Assembly (NCBI RefSeq): GCF_000425945.1
Contig: NZ_AUEK01000010.1
Location: 62,001-126,000 of the forward strand
Origin: Candidatus Solirubrobacter pratensis
Lineage (GTDB): Bacteria; Actinomycetota; Thermoleophilia; Solirubrobacterales; Solirubrobacteraceae
Direction: 5' to 3'
Length of the DNA stretch: 64,000 nt
Under the pieces are notes generated by a model. It saw nothing but the letters and a program-made list of their open reading frames with translations. It made no database searches and had not been told where the DNA came from. Numbering within the stretch: position 1 is the stretch's first letter; each line of letters opens with the position of its first letter. Of this stretch, positions 47,112 through 55,517 are shown piece by piece. The position numbers and the translations under genes were made by a program.

Positions 47112-48891
47112 GCTCGCCGAACATCGGGGAGTGCACCTGCCGCAGCGTCTTCCCCTTGCCGAGGTACATGTGGACGCCGCACGGCAGGCACGGGTCGAAG
47201 CTGCGGACCGCGCGCATGATGTCGATCCCGCGGAACTCGTCCTGTCCGTTCTCCTCGAAGATCGGCATGCCGTTGCAGGCGTCCTCGTAGGGGCCGGGCG
47301 TCCCGTAGGAGTCGGTCGGGCTGCCGTTCCACGGCGTCGGCGGATACGGGTGGTAGTTCGCGATCTTGCCGTCGCGGATGACGAGGTGGTGCGAGAGCAC
47401 GCCGCGCACCGCCTCGTGGAAGCCGCAGCCGATCGCCTCGTCGGGGACGTCGAAGTCCTCGAACGTCTTCGTCCGCCCGTTGCGGACCTCGTCGAACGCG
47501 CGGTCGAGGAAGTGCAGCGCCATGCCGGCCGCGTAGGCGACGAAGTAGATCCGCGCGCGGTCGCGCTCGATCGCGTTCGACCACTGCGGGATCCGCCACT
47601 CGAGGTCGGCCGCGGGGGTGTCGGGCGTCTTGGGCAGGTGGATCTGCACGCTCGATCCGGTCGCCGACACGTACGGCGTGTGGACCTTGTTCGCCAGCGC
47701 CGTCACCCAAAGCCGCGCGAGCGCGCCGCCGCCGGTGTCCAGCGCCAGGTTGTCGCCCGTGCGCCGGTCGTACCAGCGCGGGCTCATCACCCACGAGTAG
47801 TTGCCGCCCTCGAGGTCGCGCTTCTGCGGCTTCGGGATCGTCGTCTGGTTCCACGGGTGGCGCTTGTCGACGGGATTGCCGAGCGGGTCGCGCTCGACGA
47901 AGGTCTCCTCGCCGACCCAGTCCTGGTAGTACGAGCTGCCGAGCAGGATGCGGATGCCGAGGTTGATGTCGACGAGGTTCGTCGTCACCAGCTCGCCGTC
48001 GACAACGACGCCGGGGGTGACGAACATCTCGTTTCCCCAGTGGTCCATGTTCTGGTAGGAGTAGTCGACGTGATCGGGGTTGTTGAACGCGCCCCAGCAG
48101 CCGAGCAGGATGCGCCGGCGCCCGACCTCCTCGTAGCCCGGCAGCGCCTCGTAGAAGAAGTCGAAGACGTCGTCGTTCATCGCGACGGCCTTCTTGATGA
48201 AGTCCAGGCAGCGCAGCAGCCGGCTCAGGTAGTCGGTGAGCAGGGTCGGGGTCGCGACCGTGCCCACGCCGCCGGGGTAGATCGTGGAGGGGTGCACATG
48301 GCGGCCCTCCATCAGGCAGATCATCTCGCGCCCGATGCGGCTCATCTGCAGCGCCTCGCGGTACGTCTCGCCCGTGAACGGGTTGTACGAGCGCATGATG
48401 TCGGCGATCGTGCGGTAGCCGTGCGTGTCCACCCCGGGCGCCGCGGTGGACTCGGCGCGCGACATCAGCGAGGGGTTGGTCTCCTTGACCATCTGCTCGC
48501 AGAAGTCCACGAACACCAGGTTGTCCTGGAAGATGATGTGGTCGAAGATGTACTCGGCCGCCTCGCCGAGGTTGACGATCCACTCCGCCAGCGGCGGCGG
48601 CTTGACGCCGTAGGCCATCTGCTGCGCGTAGCACGAGCAGACCGCGTGGTTGTCGCCGCAGATGCCGCAGATGCGGCTCGTGATGAAATGGGCGTCGCGC
48701 GGGTCCTTGCCCTTCATGAACACGCTGTAGCCGCGGAACAGCGACGACGTGGCCTTGCAGCTGACCACGTCGCGGTTGTCGAAGTCGATCTTCGTGTAGA
48801 TGCCGAGGTTGCCGACGATCCTGGTGATCGGATCCCAGGCCATGTCGACGACCTTGCCTGCCTCGGGCGTCACCCGTTCGCGCGTCGCCAT
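47104..48891 (-). CDS. hhyL: [NiFe] hydrogenase large subunit (group 1h-like)
   Basis: Nickel ligands are Cys75 and Cys78 in SRICGICGDNH, and Cys568 and Cys571 in DPCLPCGVH. After His574 a 21-residue tail (MYLGKGKTLRQ and onward) would be cut by the maturation protease. The Asn and acidic residues around CGDNHAVCSCYAQQMAYG and the 595-residue length fit the high-affinity group 1h/5 uptake hydrogenases of Actinobacteria. With the small subunit it splits H2 at trace concentrations to feed respiration. The hhySL order and the DUF5947/DUF6084/NifU context agree with this; group assignment is inference from motifs and neighbours. Confidence 0.92.
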   Translation of the reverse strand: MATRERVTPEAGKVVDMAWDPITRIVGNLGIYTKIDFDNRDVVSCKATSSLFRGYSVFMKGKDPRDAHFITSRICGICGDNHAVCSCYAQQMAYGVKPPPLAEWIVNLGEAAEYIFDHIIFQDNLVFVDFCEQMVKETNPSLMSRAESTAAPGVDTHGYRTIADIMRSYNPFTGETYREALQMSRIGREMICLMEGRHVHPSTIYPGGVGTVATPTLLTDYLSRLLRCLDFIKKAVAMNDDVFDFFYEALPGYEEVGRRRILLGCWGAFNNPDHVDYSYQNMDHWGNEMFVTPGVVVDGELVTTNLVDINLGIRILLGSSYYQDWVGEETFVERDPLGNPVDKRHPWNQTTIPKPQKRDLEGGNYSWVMSPRWYDRRTGDNLALDTGGGALARLWVTALANKVHTPYVSATGSSVQIHLPKTPDTPAADLEWRIPQWSNAIERDRARIYFVAYAAGMALHFLDRAFDEVRNGRTKTFEDFDVPDEAIGCGFHEAVRGVLSHHLVIRDGKIANYHPYPPTPWNGSPTDSYGTPGPYEDACNGMPIFEENGQDEFRGIDIMRAVRSFDPCLPCGVHMYLGKGKTLRQVHSPMFGEHG

Positions 48892-48904
48892 CGCGGCCTC
48901 CTCT

Positions 48905-49954
48905 CTAGTTGCCCCAGCGCGGCTGGTAGCCGGTCGTGAGCTCTTCCCCGTCGTGGCGCCACTTGGGCTCCTTGTTGACCGTCCGGTTGGTCATCGACCG
49001 CAGCCGGCGGACGACCGCACCGTAGGAGCCGACCAGCGTCGACGACACGCCGCCGCCGGGCGGCGCGTCCATGAACGGCATGAACTTGTCGGGGAAGCCG
49101 GGCATCGTGCAGCCGATGCAGATGCCGCCGACGTTCGGGCAGCCGCCGATGCCGGCCATCCACCCGCGCTTGGGCACGTTGCAGTTGACCACCGGGCCCC
49201 AGCAGCCGACCTTCACGAGGCACTTGGGCGAGTTGTAGTCCTCCGCGAAGTCCCCCTGCTCGTAGTAGCCCGCGCGATCGCAGCCCTCGTGCACCGTCTT
49301 GCCGAACAGCCACTGGGGCCGCAGCTGCTCGTCGAGCGGGATCACCGGCGCAAGCCCGGCCGCCTGGTAGAGCAGCCACACGAGCGTCTCCATGAAGTTC
49401 TCCGGCTGGACCGGGCAGCCGGGGACGTTGACGATCGGCAGGTCGCCGGCGGAGCGGAAGTCCCAGCCGAGGTAGTCGGCGAGGCCCATGCAGCCGGTCG
49501 GGTTGCCGGCCATCGCGTGGATGCCGCCGTAGGTCGCGCAGGTGCCGATCGCGACGACGCCCCACGCCTTCGGGGCGAGCTGGTCGATCCACCAGTTGAG
49601 CGTCAGCGGCTCGCCGGTCGCCTCGTCGTTGCCGAACGACGTCCAGTAGCCGTCGCCGTTGATCCTCTCGTTCGGGATCGAGCCCTCGATCACGAGCACG
49701 AACGGCGCGTCGAGCTCGCCGCGCGCGGCGGCGCGGAACGGCGTCAGGAACTCCTCGCCGCCGAGCGTCGGGGAGAGCACCTTGTTGTGCAGGTGGACCT
49801 TCGGGATGCCGGGGATCGCGCCGAGCAGCACGTCCTCGATGCCCGGCTGGCCGGCGGCCGTGACAGAGACCGAGTCGCCGTCGCAGCTCATGCCCTCCGA
49901 GATCCAGAGGATGTGGACCTCTTCGACGGCGGGGGACTTCGGCTCAGTCGCCAC
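48905..49954 (-). CDS. hhyS: [NiFe] hydrogenase small subunit (group 1h-like)
   Basis: The 349-residue protein lacks the Tat signal and the C-terminal membrane helix of classical group 1 subunits, so the enzyme faces the cytosol. The proximal cluster site begins SEGMSCDGDSVSV: Cys24 is followed by Asp27 where other hydrogenases have Cys. A 3-Cys/1-Asp site like this is known in the actinobacterial-type enzyme of Ralstonia and linked to O2 tolerance. Further cluster residues are GTCATYGG, VPGCPVQPENF, KTVHEGCDR with SPKCLVKVGCWGPVVNCN, and GGCPNVGGICIGCTMPGF. It overlaps hypA by 11 bases. Confidence 0.92.
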   Translation of the reverse strand: MATEPKSPAVEEVHILWISEGMSCDGDSVSVTAAGQPGIEDVLLGAIPGIPKVHLHNKVLSPTLGGEEFLTPFRAAARGELDAPFVLVIEGSIPNERINGDGYWTSFGNDEATGEPLTLNWWIDQLAPKAWGVVAIGTCATYGGIHAMAGNPTGCMGLADYLGWDFRSAGDLPIVNVPGCPVQPENFMETLVWLLYQAAGLAPVIPLDEQLRPQWLFGKTVHEGCDRAGYYEQGDFAEDYNSPKCLVKVGCWGPVVNCNVPKRGWMAGIGGCPNVGGICIGCTMPGFPDKFMPFMDAPPGGGVSSTLVGSYGAVVRRLRSMTNRTVNKEPKWRHDGEELTTGYQPRWGN

Positions 49955-50303
49955 GGCTCATCACTCCCATCTCTTCCAGCTCGAGGGAATCGACCAGCAG
50001 CTCCTCGCCCCTGAGGAGCTCGAGGTCTAGGCCTCCACAGCGCGCGCACGCCAGCGGGAACCCGTCCAGCTCGCTCTCGGCCCCGCAGCCGCGGCAGCGG
50101 CCGGCCGCGCGGACGTCCTCCAGCTCGAGCTCGGCGCCTTCGGCGGCCGTGCCCTGCGCCACCAGCTCGAACGCGAACGCCAGCGACTCGGGCACCACCT
50201 GCCGCAGGTGCCCGACCTTCAGCTCGACCTTGACCACGCGCCGGCCCGCCGCGTGCGCGCAGGCGATGCGCACGATCGAGTCGGCGATCGAGAGCTCGTG
50301 CAT
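49944..50303 (-). CDS. hypA: Hydrogenase nickel-insertion protein HypA
   Basis: The N-terminus MHELSIADSIV contains the nickel-binding Met-His-Glu. The C-terminal half holds a structural zinc site of two pairs of cysteines (CRGCGAE, CARCGG). Length 119 is normal. It works with HypB. It is translationally coupled to hypE (ATGA). Confidence 0.92.
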   Translation of the reverse strand: MHELSIADSIVRIACAHAAGRRVVKVELKVGHLRQVVPESLAFAFELVAQGTAAEGAELELEDVRAAGRCRGCGAESELDGFPLACARCGGLDLELLRGEELLVDSLELEEMGVMSRGD

Positions 50304-51364
50304 CAGCAGATCCGTGGGAGCGGGTCGCCGACGAGCTGATCCATCACGCGCTTGCCGCCGAAGCTCGTCTCCACGAGCACCATCCCCGGAGGCTCGGTCC
50401 GCACCTCGCCGACGTCGACGCCGTCCGGCATCGCCGCGAGTGCGGCCCCGGCGCCCTCCGGCGCCACGATCGCCACGAAGACGCCCTCGTTGGCGACGTG
50501 CATCGGGTCGATGCCGAGGAGCTCGCACGCGCCGGCGACCGCCGGCCGGACCGGCACGGCGGCCTCCCTGACCAGCATCGCCACGCCGGAGGCGCGCGCC
50601 AGCTCGTTGAGCACCGACGCGACGCCGCCCCGCGTGGCGTCGCGCATGCAACGCAGATGCGGGCCGGCGGCGCCGAGCAGCGCGTCCACGTCCGGCCACA
50701 GCGAGCGCGTGTCGGACTCGACCGCCGCGTCGAGCTCGAACTCGCCGCGCGCGAGCATGATCGCGGTCCCGTGCTCGCCGATCGCACCCGACAGCAGGAC
50801 CCGGTCGCCGGGTCGCGCCGACGCGGGGGAGAGGGTGGCGCGCGGGTCGCGGCGCCCGATGCCGGTCGTCGTGACGTAGAGGCCGTCGGCGTGCCCGCGC
50901 TCGACGACCTTCGTGTCGCCCGCGACGATGGTGACGCATGCCTCGCGGGCGGCGGCGGCGATCGCCTCCACCTCCGCGGCCAGCGTCGCAGCGTCGAGCC
51001 CCTCCTCGAGGATCAGCGAGAGGCTGAGCGCGAGCGGCCGCGCGCCCGCGACCGCGAGGTCGTTGACGGTGCCGTTGACGGCGAGGTCGCCGATCGAGCC
51101 GCCGGGGAAGCGCAGTGGCTTGACGACGAAGGCGTCGGTGGTGATCGCGAGGTCGGTGTCGACGGCGCCGGCATCGTCGAGCGCCGTCATCCCGAAGGCC
51201 GGGGCGAGCAGGCCCTCGATCAACCGCGCCGTGGCCTTGCCGCCGGCGCCGTGGGCCATCGTGATGCGCTCGTCGCGGAACTTCGCGGGCTTCGACCGAG
51301 CGGTCTCGATGATGCCCAGGATGCGCGCCTCTCGCTGAGAAAGAGCGTTTGGGACGTTACTCAC
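50303..51364 (-). CDS. hypE: Hydrogenase maturation protein HypE
   Basis: It contains the PurM/ThiL-type ATP-binding fold: ITMAHGAGGKATARLIEGLL, TDLAITTDAFVVKPLRFPGGSIGDLAVNGTVNDLAVAGA and CMRDATRGGVASVLNELA. It ends in the invariant PRIC, whose Cys carries the thiocarboxamide converted to thiocyanate. The 353 residues include about 25 extra N-terminal residues (ARILGIIETARSKPAKF). It overlaps hypD and hypA by short sequences. Confidence 0.93.
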   Translation of the reverse strand: MSNVPNALSQREARILGIIETARSKPAKFRDERITMAHGAGGKATARLIEGLLAPAFGMTALDDAGAVDTDLAITTDAFVVKPLRFPGGSIGDLAVNGTVNDLAVAGARPLALSLSLILEEGLDAATLAAEVEAIAAAAREACVTIVAGDTKVVERGHADGLYVTTTGIGRRDPRATLSPASARPGDRVLLSGAIGEHGTAIMLARGEFELDAAVESDTRSLWPDVDALLGAAGPHLRCMRDATRGGVASVLNELARASGVAMLVREAAVPVRPAVAGACELLGIDPMHVANEGVFVAIVAPEGAGAALAAMPDGVDVGEVRTEPPGMVLVETSFGGKRVMDQLVGDPLPRIC

Positions 51365-52476
51365 ACCACCTCACGCTCCCGAGCGAACCGGCCGTAGTTG
51401 TAATAGGCGGCGCACGCGCCCTCGGACGACACCATGCACGTCCCGATCGGCCGCTCCGGCGTGCACGCGGTGCCGAAGACCTTGCACTCGAACGGCTTGA
51501 TCACGCCCTTGAGCACCTCGCCGCACTGGCACGCCTTGGGATCGGCGACGCGGATGTTGGGCACCGGGAAGCGGTTCTCGGCGTCGAAGTCCGCGTAGGC
51601 CTCGCTCAGCTTCAGTCCGGAGTGGCTGATGAACCCGAGCCCGCGCCACTCGAAGTGCGGCCGCAGCTCGAACACCTCGGCCATCACCTCCAGCGCCCGC
51701 GCGTTGCCCTCGTAGGGCACCACGCGCGTGTACTGGTTCTCCACCTCGCAGCGGCCTTCGCGCAGCTGCGCGAGGATCATCCGCACCGCGTGCAGGATGT
51801 CCAGCGGCTCGAAGCCGGCGATGACGACCGGCTTGCCGTAGTCGGCGGGGATGAACTCGAACGGGCGCGCGCCGACGACCGTGCTCACGTGCCCCGGCCC
51901 GATGAAGCCGTCGAGCCGCAGGTCGGGCGACTCCAGCAGCGCCCGCAGCGGCGGCACGATCGTGACGTGGCTGCACGCGCAGGAGAAGTTCCGTAGGCCC
52001 TCGGCCTTGGCGCGCTTGAGCGTCAGCGCGGTCGACGGCGCCGTCGTCTCGAAGCCGATCGCGAAGAAGATCACCTCGCGGTCCGGGTTCGCGCGCGCGA
52101 TCCGCAGCGCGTCCAGCGGCGAGTAGACCATCCGCACGTCGGCGCCCTCGGCCTTGGCGTCGAGCAGGCAGCCGTCGGAGCCGGGCACGCGCATCATGTC
52201 GCCGAAGCAGGTGAAGATCACGCCGGGCCGGCGCGCGAGCGCGATGCCGTCGTCGACGCGCCCCATCGGGATCACGCACACGGGGCAGCCCGGGCCGTGG
52301 ACGAGCTCCACGTTCTCCGGCAGCAGGTCGTCGACGCCGTACTTGTAGATCGAGTGGGTGTGGCCGCCGCAGACCTCCATCACCTTGTAGTGGCGGCCCG
52401 GCTCGACCGCGGCGAGGATCTCGCCGGCGAGCGCACGGCCCAGCCCGGCGTCGCGGAACTCGTCGACGAACTTCAC
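51361..52476 (-). CDS. hypD: Hydrogenase maturation protein HypD
   Basis: HypD holds the Fe(CN)2CO intermediate with HypC. Signature regions are intact: MEVCGGHTHSIYKYG, LVHGPGCPVCVIPMGR, IFFAIGFETTAPSTALTL, and C-terminal cluster cysteines in DPKACQCGEVLKG, PFECKVFGTACTPERPIGTCMVSSEGACAAYYNYG. Length is 371. The start is a GTG overlapping the stop of the second hypC-like gene (GTGA). Confidence 0.93.
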   Translation of the reverse strand: MKFVDEFRDAGLGRALAGEILAAVEPGRHYKVMEVCGGHTHSIYKYGVDDLLPENVELVHGPGCPVCVIPMGRVDDGIALARRPGVIFTCFGDMMRVPGSDGCLLDAKAEGADVRMVYSPLDALRIARANPDREVIFFAIGFETTAPSTALTLKRAKAEGLRNFSCACSHVTIVPPLRALLESPDLRLDGFIGPGHVSTVVGARPFEFIPADYGKPVVIAGFEPLDILHAVRMILAQLREGRCEVENQYTRVVPYEGNARALEVMAEVFELRPHFEWRGLGFISHSGLKLSEAYADFDAENRFPVPNIRVADPKACQCGEVLKGVIKPFECKVFGTACTPERPIGTCMVSSEGACAAYYNYGRFAREREVV

Positions 52477-52685
52477 GCGACGGCCCTCAGGTTCACCAGC
52501 GCGACGCCGGCGTGCACGAGCACCTCGTCGCCGACCGCGGCGTCGACGAGCCCGACCTCCACCGTGTGGTGCTCGCCGTCGTCGTCGACGCACAGGGCGA
52601 GTGCGCGCGCCGCGTCGATCCGCAGCACGCGCATCGGGTCGCCGTCGTCACCGCACGTGATGCAGTGATCGGCGCCGCAGCTCAT
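52473..52685 (-). CDS. Second HypC/HybG-like chaperone with Cys-rich N-terminus
   Basis: A 70-residue OB-fold protein: MRVLRIDAARALALC, EVGLVDAAVGDEVLVHAGVALVNLRAVA. Instead of the plain MC(L)A start of HypC it begins MSCGADHCITCGDD, so the essential N-terminal cysteine is replaced by a three-Cys, one-His segment. It may hold iron differently or be specific to this hydrogenase. Overlaps on both sides place it between hypC and hypD. Confidence 0.78.
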   Translation of the reverse strand: MSCGADHCITCGDDGDPMRVLRIDAARALALCVDDDGEHHTVEVGLVDAAVGDEVLVHAGVALVNLRAVA

Positions 52686-52948
52686 TCGATCACGCTCGCC
52701 TCGAGCTCCGAGAGCTCCTGCTCGTACGCGGCGCCCATCCGCTCGAGCAGCTCGCGCGTGGCCCTCGCCTCGTCCTCGTCGATCTGCGAGATCGCGAAGC
52801 CGACGTGGATCAGGACCCAGTCGCCGGGCCCGGCCTCATCGAGGAGGCCGATGTTCACCGTCCGGCGAACCCCCGCGACGTCCACCCTGGCGAGCCGGTT
52901 CGGCTCGTCGACGACCTCCATGATCTGGCCGGGGATGGCCAGGCACAC
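52682..52948 (-). CDS. hypC: Hydrogenase maturation chaperone HypC
   Basis: It begins MCLAIPGQIMEVVDEPNRLARVDVAG, with the invariant Cys2 that binds iron and HypD or the large subunit. RTVNIGLLDEAGPGDWVLIHVGFAISQIDEDEA completes the family pattern. The start is a GTG at 52948 preceded by GAGGAGAG. It is the first gene of the hydrogenase operon; the 69-bp gap to the FAD-oxidase gene must hold any dedicated promoter. Confidence 0.93.
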   Translation of the reverse strand: MCLAIPGQIMEVVDEPNRLARVDVAGVRRTVNIGLLDEAGPGDWVLIHVGFAISQIDEDEARATRELLERMGAAYEQELSELEASVIE

Positions 52949-53017
52949 GTCGACTGCTCTCCTCTCGGCCTCGGATGACCGCCGATACCGAGTTGTATCA
53001 CTCCGGAGGGTGGTCCG

Positions 53018-54409
53018 TCAGGGGATGATCTTGCCCGGGTTGAAGAGGTTGTCGGGGTCGAGCGCGTGCTTGATCGCCCGCATCATCTCCAGCGCCGCAG
53101 GCCCGTGCTCGAGCTCGAGGAACGGCGCCTTGCCGTAGCCGACGCCGTGCTCGCCCGTGCATGTGCCGCCCAGATCGATCGCGCGGCGCACGAGCCGGTC
53201 GTTGAGCTCGACGGCGCGGCGCAGCTCGTCCGGATCGTCGGGGTCGACGAGGATCGCGAGGTGGAAGTTCCCGTCACCGACATGACCGACGATCGGGGCG
53301 ATCAGCCCGGAGTCGTCGATGTCGCGCTTGGTCTCGGCGATGCACTCGGCGAGCTTGCTGATCGGCACGCAGGCGTCGGTCGTGAAGCCCCGCGCGCCAG
53401 GGCGCAGTGCCCGCGCGGCGTCGTAGGCGCCGTGGCGGGCGCGCCAGAGCCGGCGCCGCTCGCCCTCGTCGGACGCCCACGCGAAGTCGGGCCCGCCGTG
53501 CTCGGCGGCGATCTCGCGGACCTCCTCGGCCTGCGACTCGACCTCCTGCGGCGTGCCGTGGAACTCGAGGAAGAGCGTCGGCGCGACCGCGAGGTGCAGC
53601 TCGGCGTGGCGGTTGACGGCGTCGATCTGGACGTCGTCGAGCAGCTCGATGCGCGCGATCGGGATGCCGTGGGCGAGCACGGCGATCACGCAGTCGATGG
53701 CGCCCTCGAGCGTCTCGAACGCGCACGTCGCCGCGCTCATCGCCTCGGGCGTCGGCTGGAGGCGCAGCGTCGCCTCGATGATCAGTGCCAGCGTTCCCTC
53801 TGAGCCGATGAGCAGGCGCGTCAGGTCGTAGCCCGCCGACGACTTGCGCGCGCGCGAGCGGGTGACCACGACGTCGCCGTTCGCGTTGACGACCGTGAGC
53901 GAGAGGACGTTCTCGCGCATCGTCCCGTAACGGACGGAGGTCGTCCCCGAGGCGCCGGTGGCGATCATGCCGCCGAGGGTCGCGTCCGCGCCCGGGTCGA
54001 CGGAGAAGAAGACGCCTTCAGGCCGCAGCCGCTCGTCGAGCTGCCGGCGCTTGACGCCGGCCTGGACGGTCACATCCATGTCCTCGACCGAGACGCGCAG
54101 GATCTTGTTCAGCTCGCGCATGTCGACCGAGATGCCGCCCTGCAGTGCCGCGATGTGGCCCTCGAGAGAGGTGCCGGCGCCGAACGGGACGATCGGGACG
54201 TGGTAGTCGCGACACGCCCGCACGATCGCGGCCGCGTCCTCGGTGTCGCGCGGGAGCACGACCGCGTCCGGCGTGGCGGGCGGATGCCAGGACTCGTCGG
54301 TGCCGTGCTGGCGAAGGACGTCGGTGCCGGTCAGCACGCGGTCGGCGCCCAGCTCCCGGGTCAGGTCCGCGACCGTGGCGCGGACGGCGTCCTCCTCGAC
54401 CCGCAACAT
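53018..54409 (-). CDS. FAD-linked oxidase (GlcD / D-lactate dehydrogenase type)
   Basis: The PCMH FAD-binding domain (about 45-220) shows VVLPRDTEDAAAIVRACRDYHVPIVPFGAGTSLEGH and VDPGADATLGGMIATGASGTTSVRYGTMRENVL. The C-terminal cap domain contains GHVGDGNFHLAILVDP and GTCTGEHGVGYGKAPFLELEHG, including histidines typical of GlcD/DLD enzymes, and ends DPDNLFNPGKIIP. Length 463 is usual. It oxidises a 2-hydroxy acid such as D-lactate or glycolate and passes electrons to a quinone or cytochrome. It lies upstream of hypC on the same strand, so partial co-transcription with the hydrogenase operon is possible. Confidence 0.87.
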   Translation of the reverse strand: MLRVEEDAVRATVADLTRELGADRVLTGTDVLRQHGTDESWHPPATPDAVVLPRDTEDAAAIVRACRDYHVPIVPFGAGTSLEGHIAALQGGISVDMRELNKILRVSVEDMDVTVQAGVKRRQLDERLRPEGVFFSVDPGADATLGGMIATGASGTTSVRYGTMRENVLSLTVVNANGDVVVTRSRARKSSAGYDLTRLLIGSEGTLALIIEATLRLQPTPEAMSAATCAFETLEGAIDCVIAVLAHGIPIARIELLDDVQIDAVNRHAELHLAVAPTLFLEFHGTPQEVESQAEEVREIAAEHGGPDFAWASDEGERRRLWRARHGAYDAARALRPGARGFTTDACVPISKLAECIAETKRDIDDSGLIAPIVGHVGDGNFHLAILVDPDDPDELRRAVELNDRLVRRAIDLGGTCTGEHGVGYGKAPFLELEHGPAALEMMRAIKHALDPDNLFNPGKIIP

Positions 54410-54451
54410 GGTCCCAACCCTAGTGCAAGCCTGTGGTGGTCAAGTGGGGAG

Positions 54452-55033
54452 ATGTCGCTTTCGAGCCTCTTCGTGCTGGGCGCGGCGGCGGGCCTCACCG
54501 CGTGCGCGGCGCCATCGGACCAGGCCGCGGTGTCCGACGCGGGCCTGAACGCCTACGCGAGCGTCGCGCGCCGCGTGTACGCCGGCGAGCAGCGCGGGAC
54601 GCCGGTGCACGCCTCGCTGCGGCGGATCTCGCGCGACGCCGCGGCGATGCGCGGAAACCGCGCCGAGCTGCTGCGCCAGCTGTTCCTGCCGCACTACCAC
54701 GTCGTGCGGCTGCGGGTCGTGCGCGGCGGCCGCGTGGTCAATGACGTCGGCGGCCGGTTCGTCGTCGCCGGGCCGTCGCGGCGAGGGATGACGATCTCGA
54801 TCCAGGATGCGATCGGCTACGTGAAGCTGGTGCACCGGCTGACGGGCGTGGGCATCGTCGTCCGCGGGCGCCCGGGCCACGTCGCCGCCTCTTCGCCCGC
54901 GCTGGCCAAGGCCTCGCTCCCGTCGAGCGGCGATGCGGCGGTCGCGGGCCGGCGGTACGCCGTGACGTCGTTCTCCGAGCCCGGCTTCGCGGGCGAGCGG
55001 CTGCGCGTCTGGATCGTCGGTCAGCCGGCATAG
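54452..55033 (+). CDS. Putative lipoprotein of unknown function
   Basis: From ATG 54452 (GGGGA just upstream) the N-terminus is MSLSSLFVLGAAAGLTACAAP with a lipobox LTAC. The mature part of about 175 residues contains GNRAELLRQLFLPHYHVVRLRVVRGGRVVNDVGGRFVVAGPSR, a pattern suggestive of a sensor- or PAS-like extracellular fold (the YHVVRLRVVR stretch). I do not recognise a family. It stands alone between the FAD oxidase (divergent) and the Nudix gene. Confidence 0.6.
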   Translation: MSLSSLFVLGAAAGLTACAAPSDQAAVSDAGLNAYASVARRVYAGEQRGTPVHASLRRISRDAAAMRGNRAELLRQLFLPHYHVVRLRVVRGGRVVNDVGGRFVVAGPSRRGMTISIQDAIGYVKLVHRLTGVGIVVRGRPGHVAASSPALAKASLPSSGDAAVAGRRYAVTSFSEPGFAGERLRVWIVGQPA

Positions 55034-55056
55034 GCGCGGTCCGCGACACTTCCCGG

Positions 55057-55509
55057 ATGGCCAAGCGCAGCGCCGGCATCCTCCTGCACCGCGACACCGG
55101 CGCCGGCGTCGAGGTCCTGCTCGTGCATCCGGGCGGCCCGTTCTGGGCCAAGAAGGACCTCGGCGCGTGGTCGATCCCGAAGGGCGAGCACGACGACGCC
55201 GAGGAGGCGCTCGCGTGCGCGCTGCGCGAGTTCGCCGAGGAGACCGGCACGGCGCTCTCGCCGGGCGAGCTGACCGACCTCGGCGCGATCCGCCAGCGCG
55301 GCGGAAAGACCGTGCAGGCCTGGGCGGCGGAGGGCGACCTCGACGCGGACGCGATCCGCTCGAACACGTTCACGGTCGAGTGGCCGCCCCGGTCAGGCCG
55401 GATGTGCGAGTACCCCGAGGTCGATCGCGCCGCCTGGTTCGCGCTGGACGAGGCGCGCGAGCGCATCAACCCGGCCCAGGCGGCGTTCCTCGACCGGCTC
55501 GCCGGCTGA
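55057..55509 (+). CDS. Nudix hydrolase
   Basis: The Nudix box is intact: GEHDDAEEALACALREFAEETG (about 45-66) with REFAEETG as catalytic core. The protein starts SAGILLHRDTGAGVEVLLVHPGGPFWAKKDLGAWSIPKGE. This WSIPKGE form is common in a 150-residue actinobacterial branch related to NTP pyrophosphohydrolases. Substrate unknown. It begins 23 bases after the lipoprotein stop. Confidence 0.88.
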   Translation: MAKRSAGILLHRDTGAGVEVLLVHPGGPFWAKKDLGAWSIPKGEHDDAEEALACALREFAEETGTALSPGELTDLGAIRQRGGKTVQAWAAEGDLDADAIRSNTFTVEWPPRSGRMCEYPEVDRAAWFALDEARERINPAQAAFLDRLAG

Positions 55510-55517
55510 GATCCCGC

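Noticed and set aside
46147..48939. Very long plus-strand open frame (about 930 codons) opposite the hydrogenase genes
   Set aside because: It is the antisense shadow of high-GC genes: it is dominated by Arg, Ala, Val and Asp, shows no domain and lies across several well-supported minus-strand genes.
48905..49954. Tat-exported periplasmic hydrogenase
   Set aside because: The small subunit starts MATEPKSPAVEEVHILW without a twin-arginine signal, and no cytochrome b subunit is encoded nearby.
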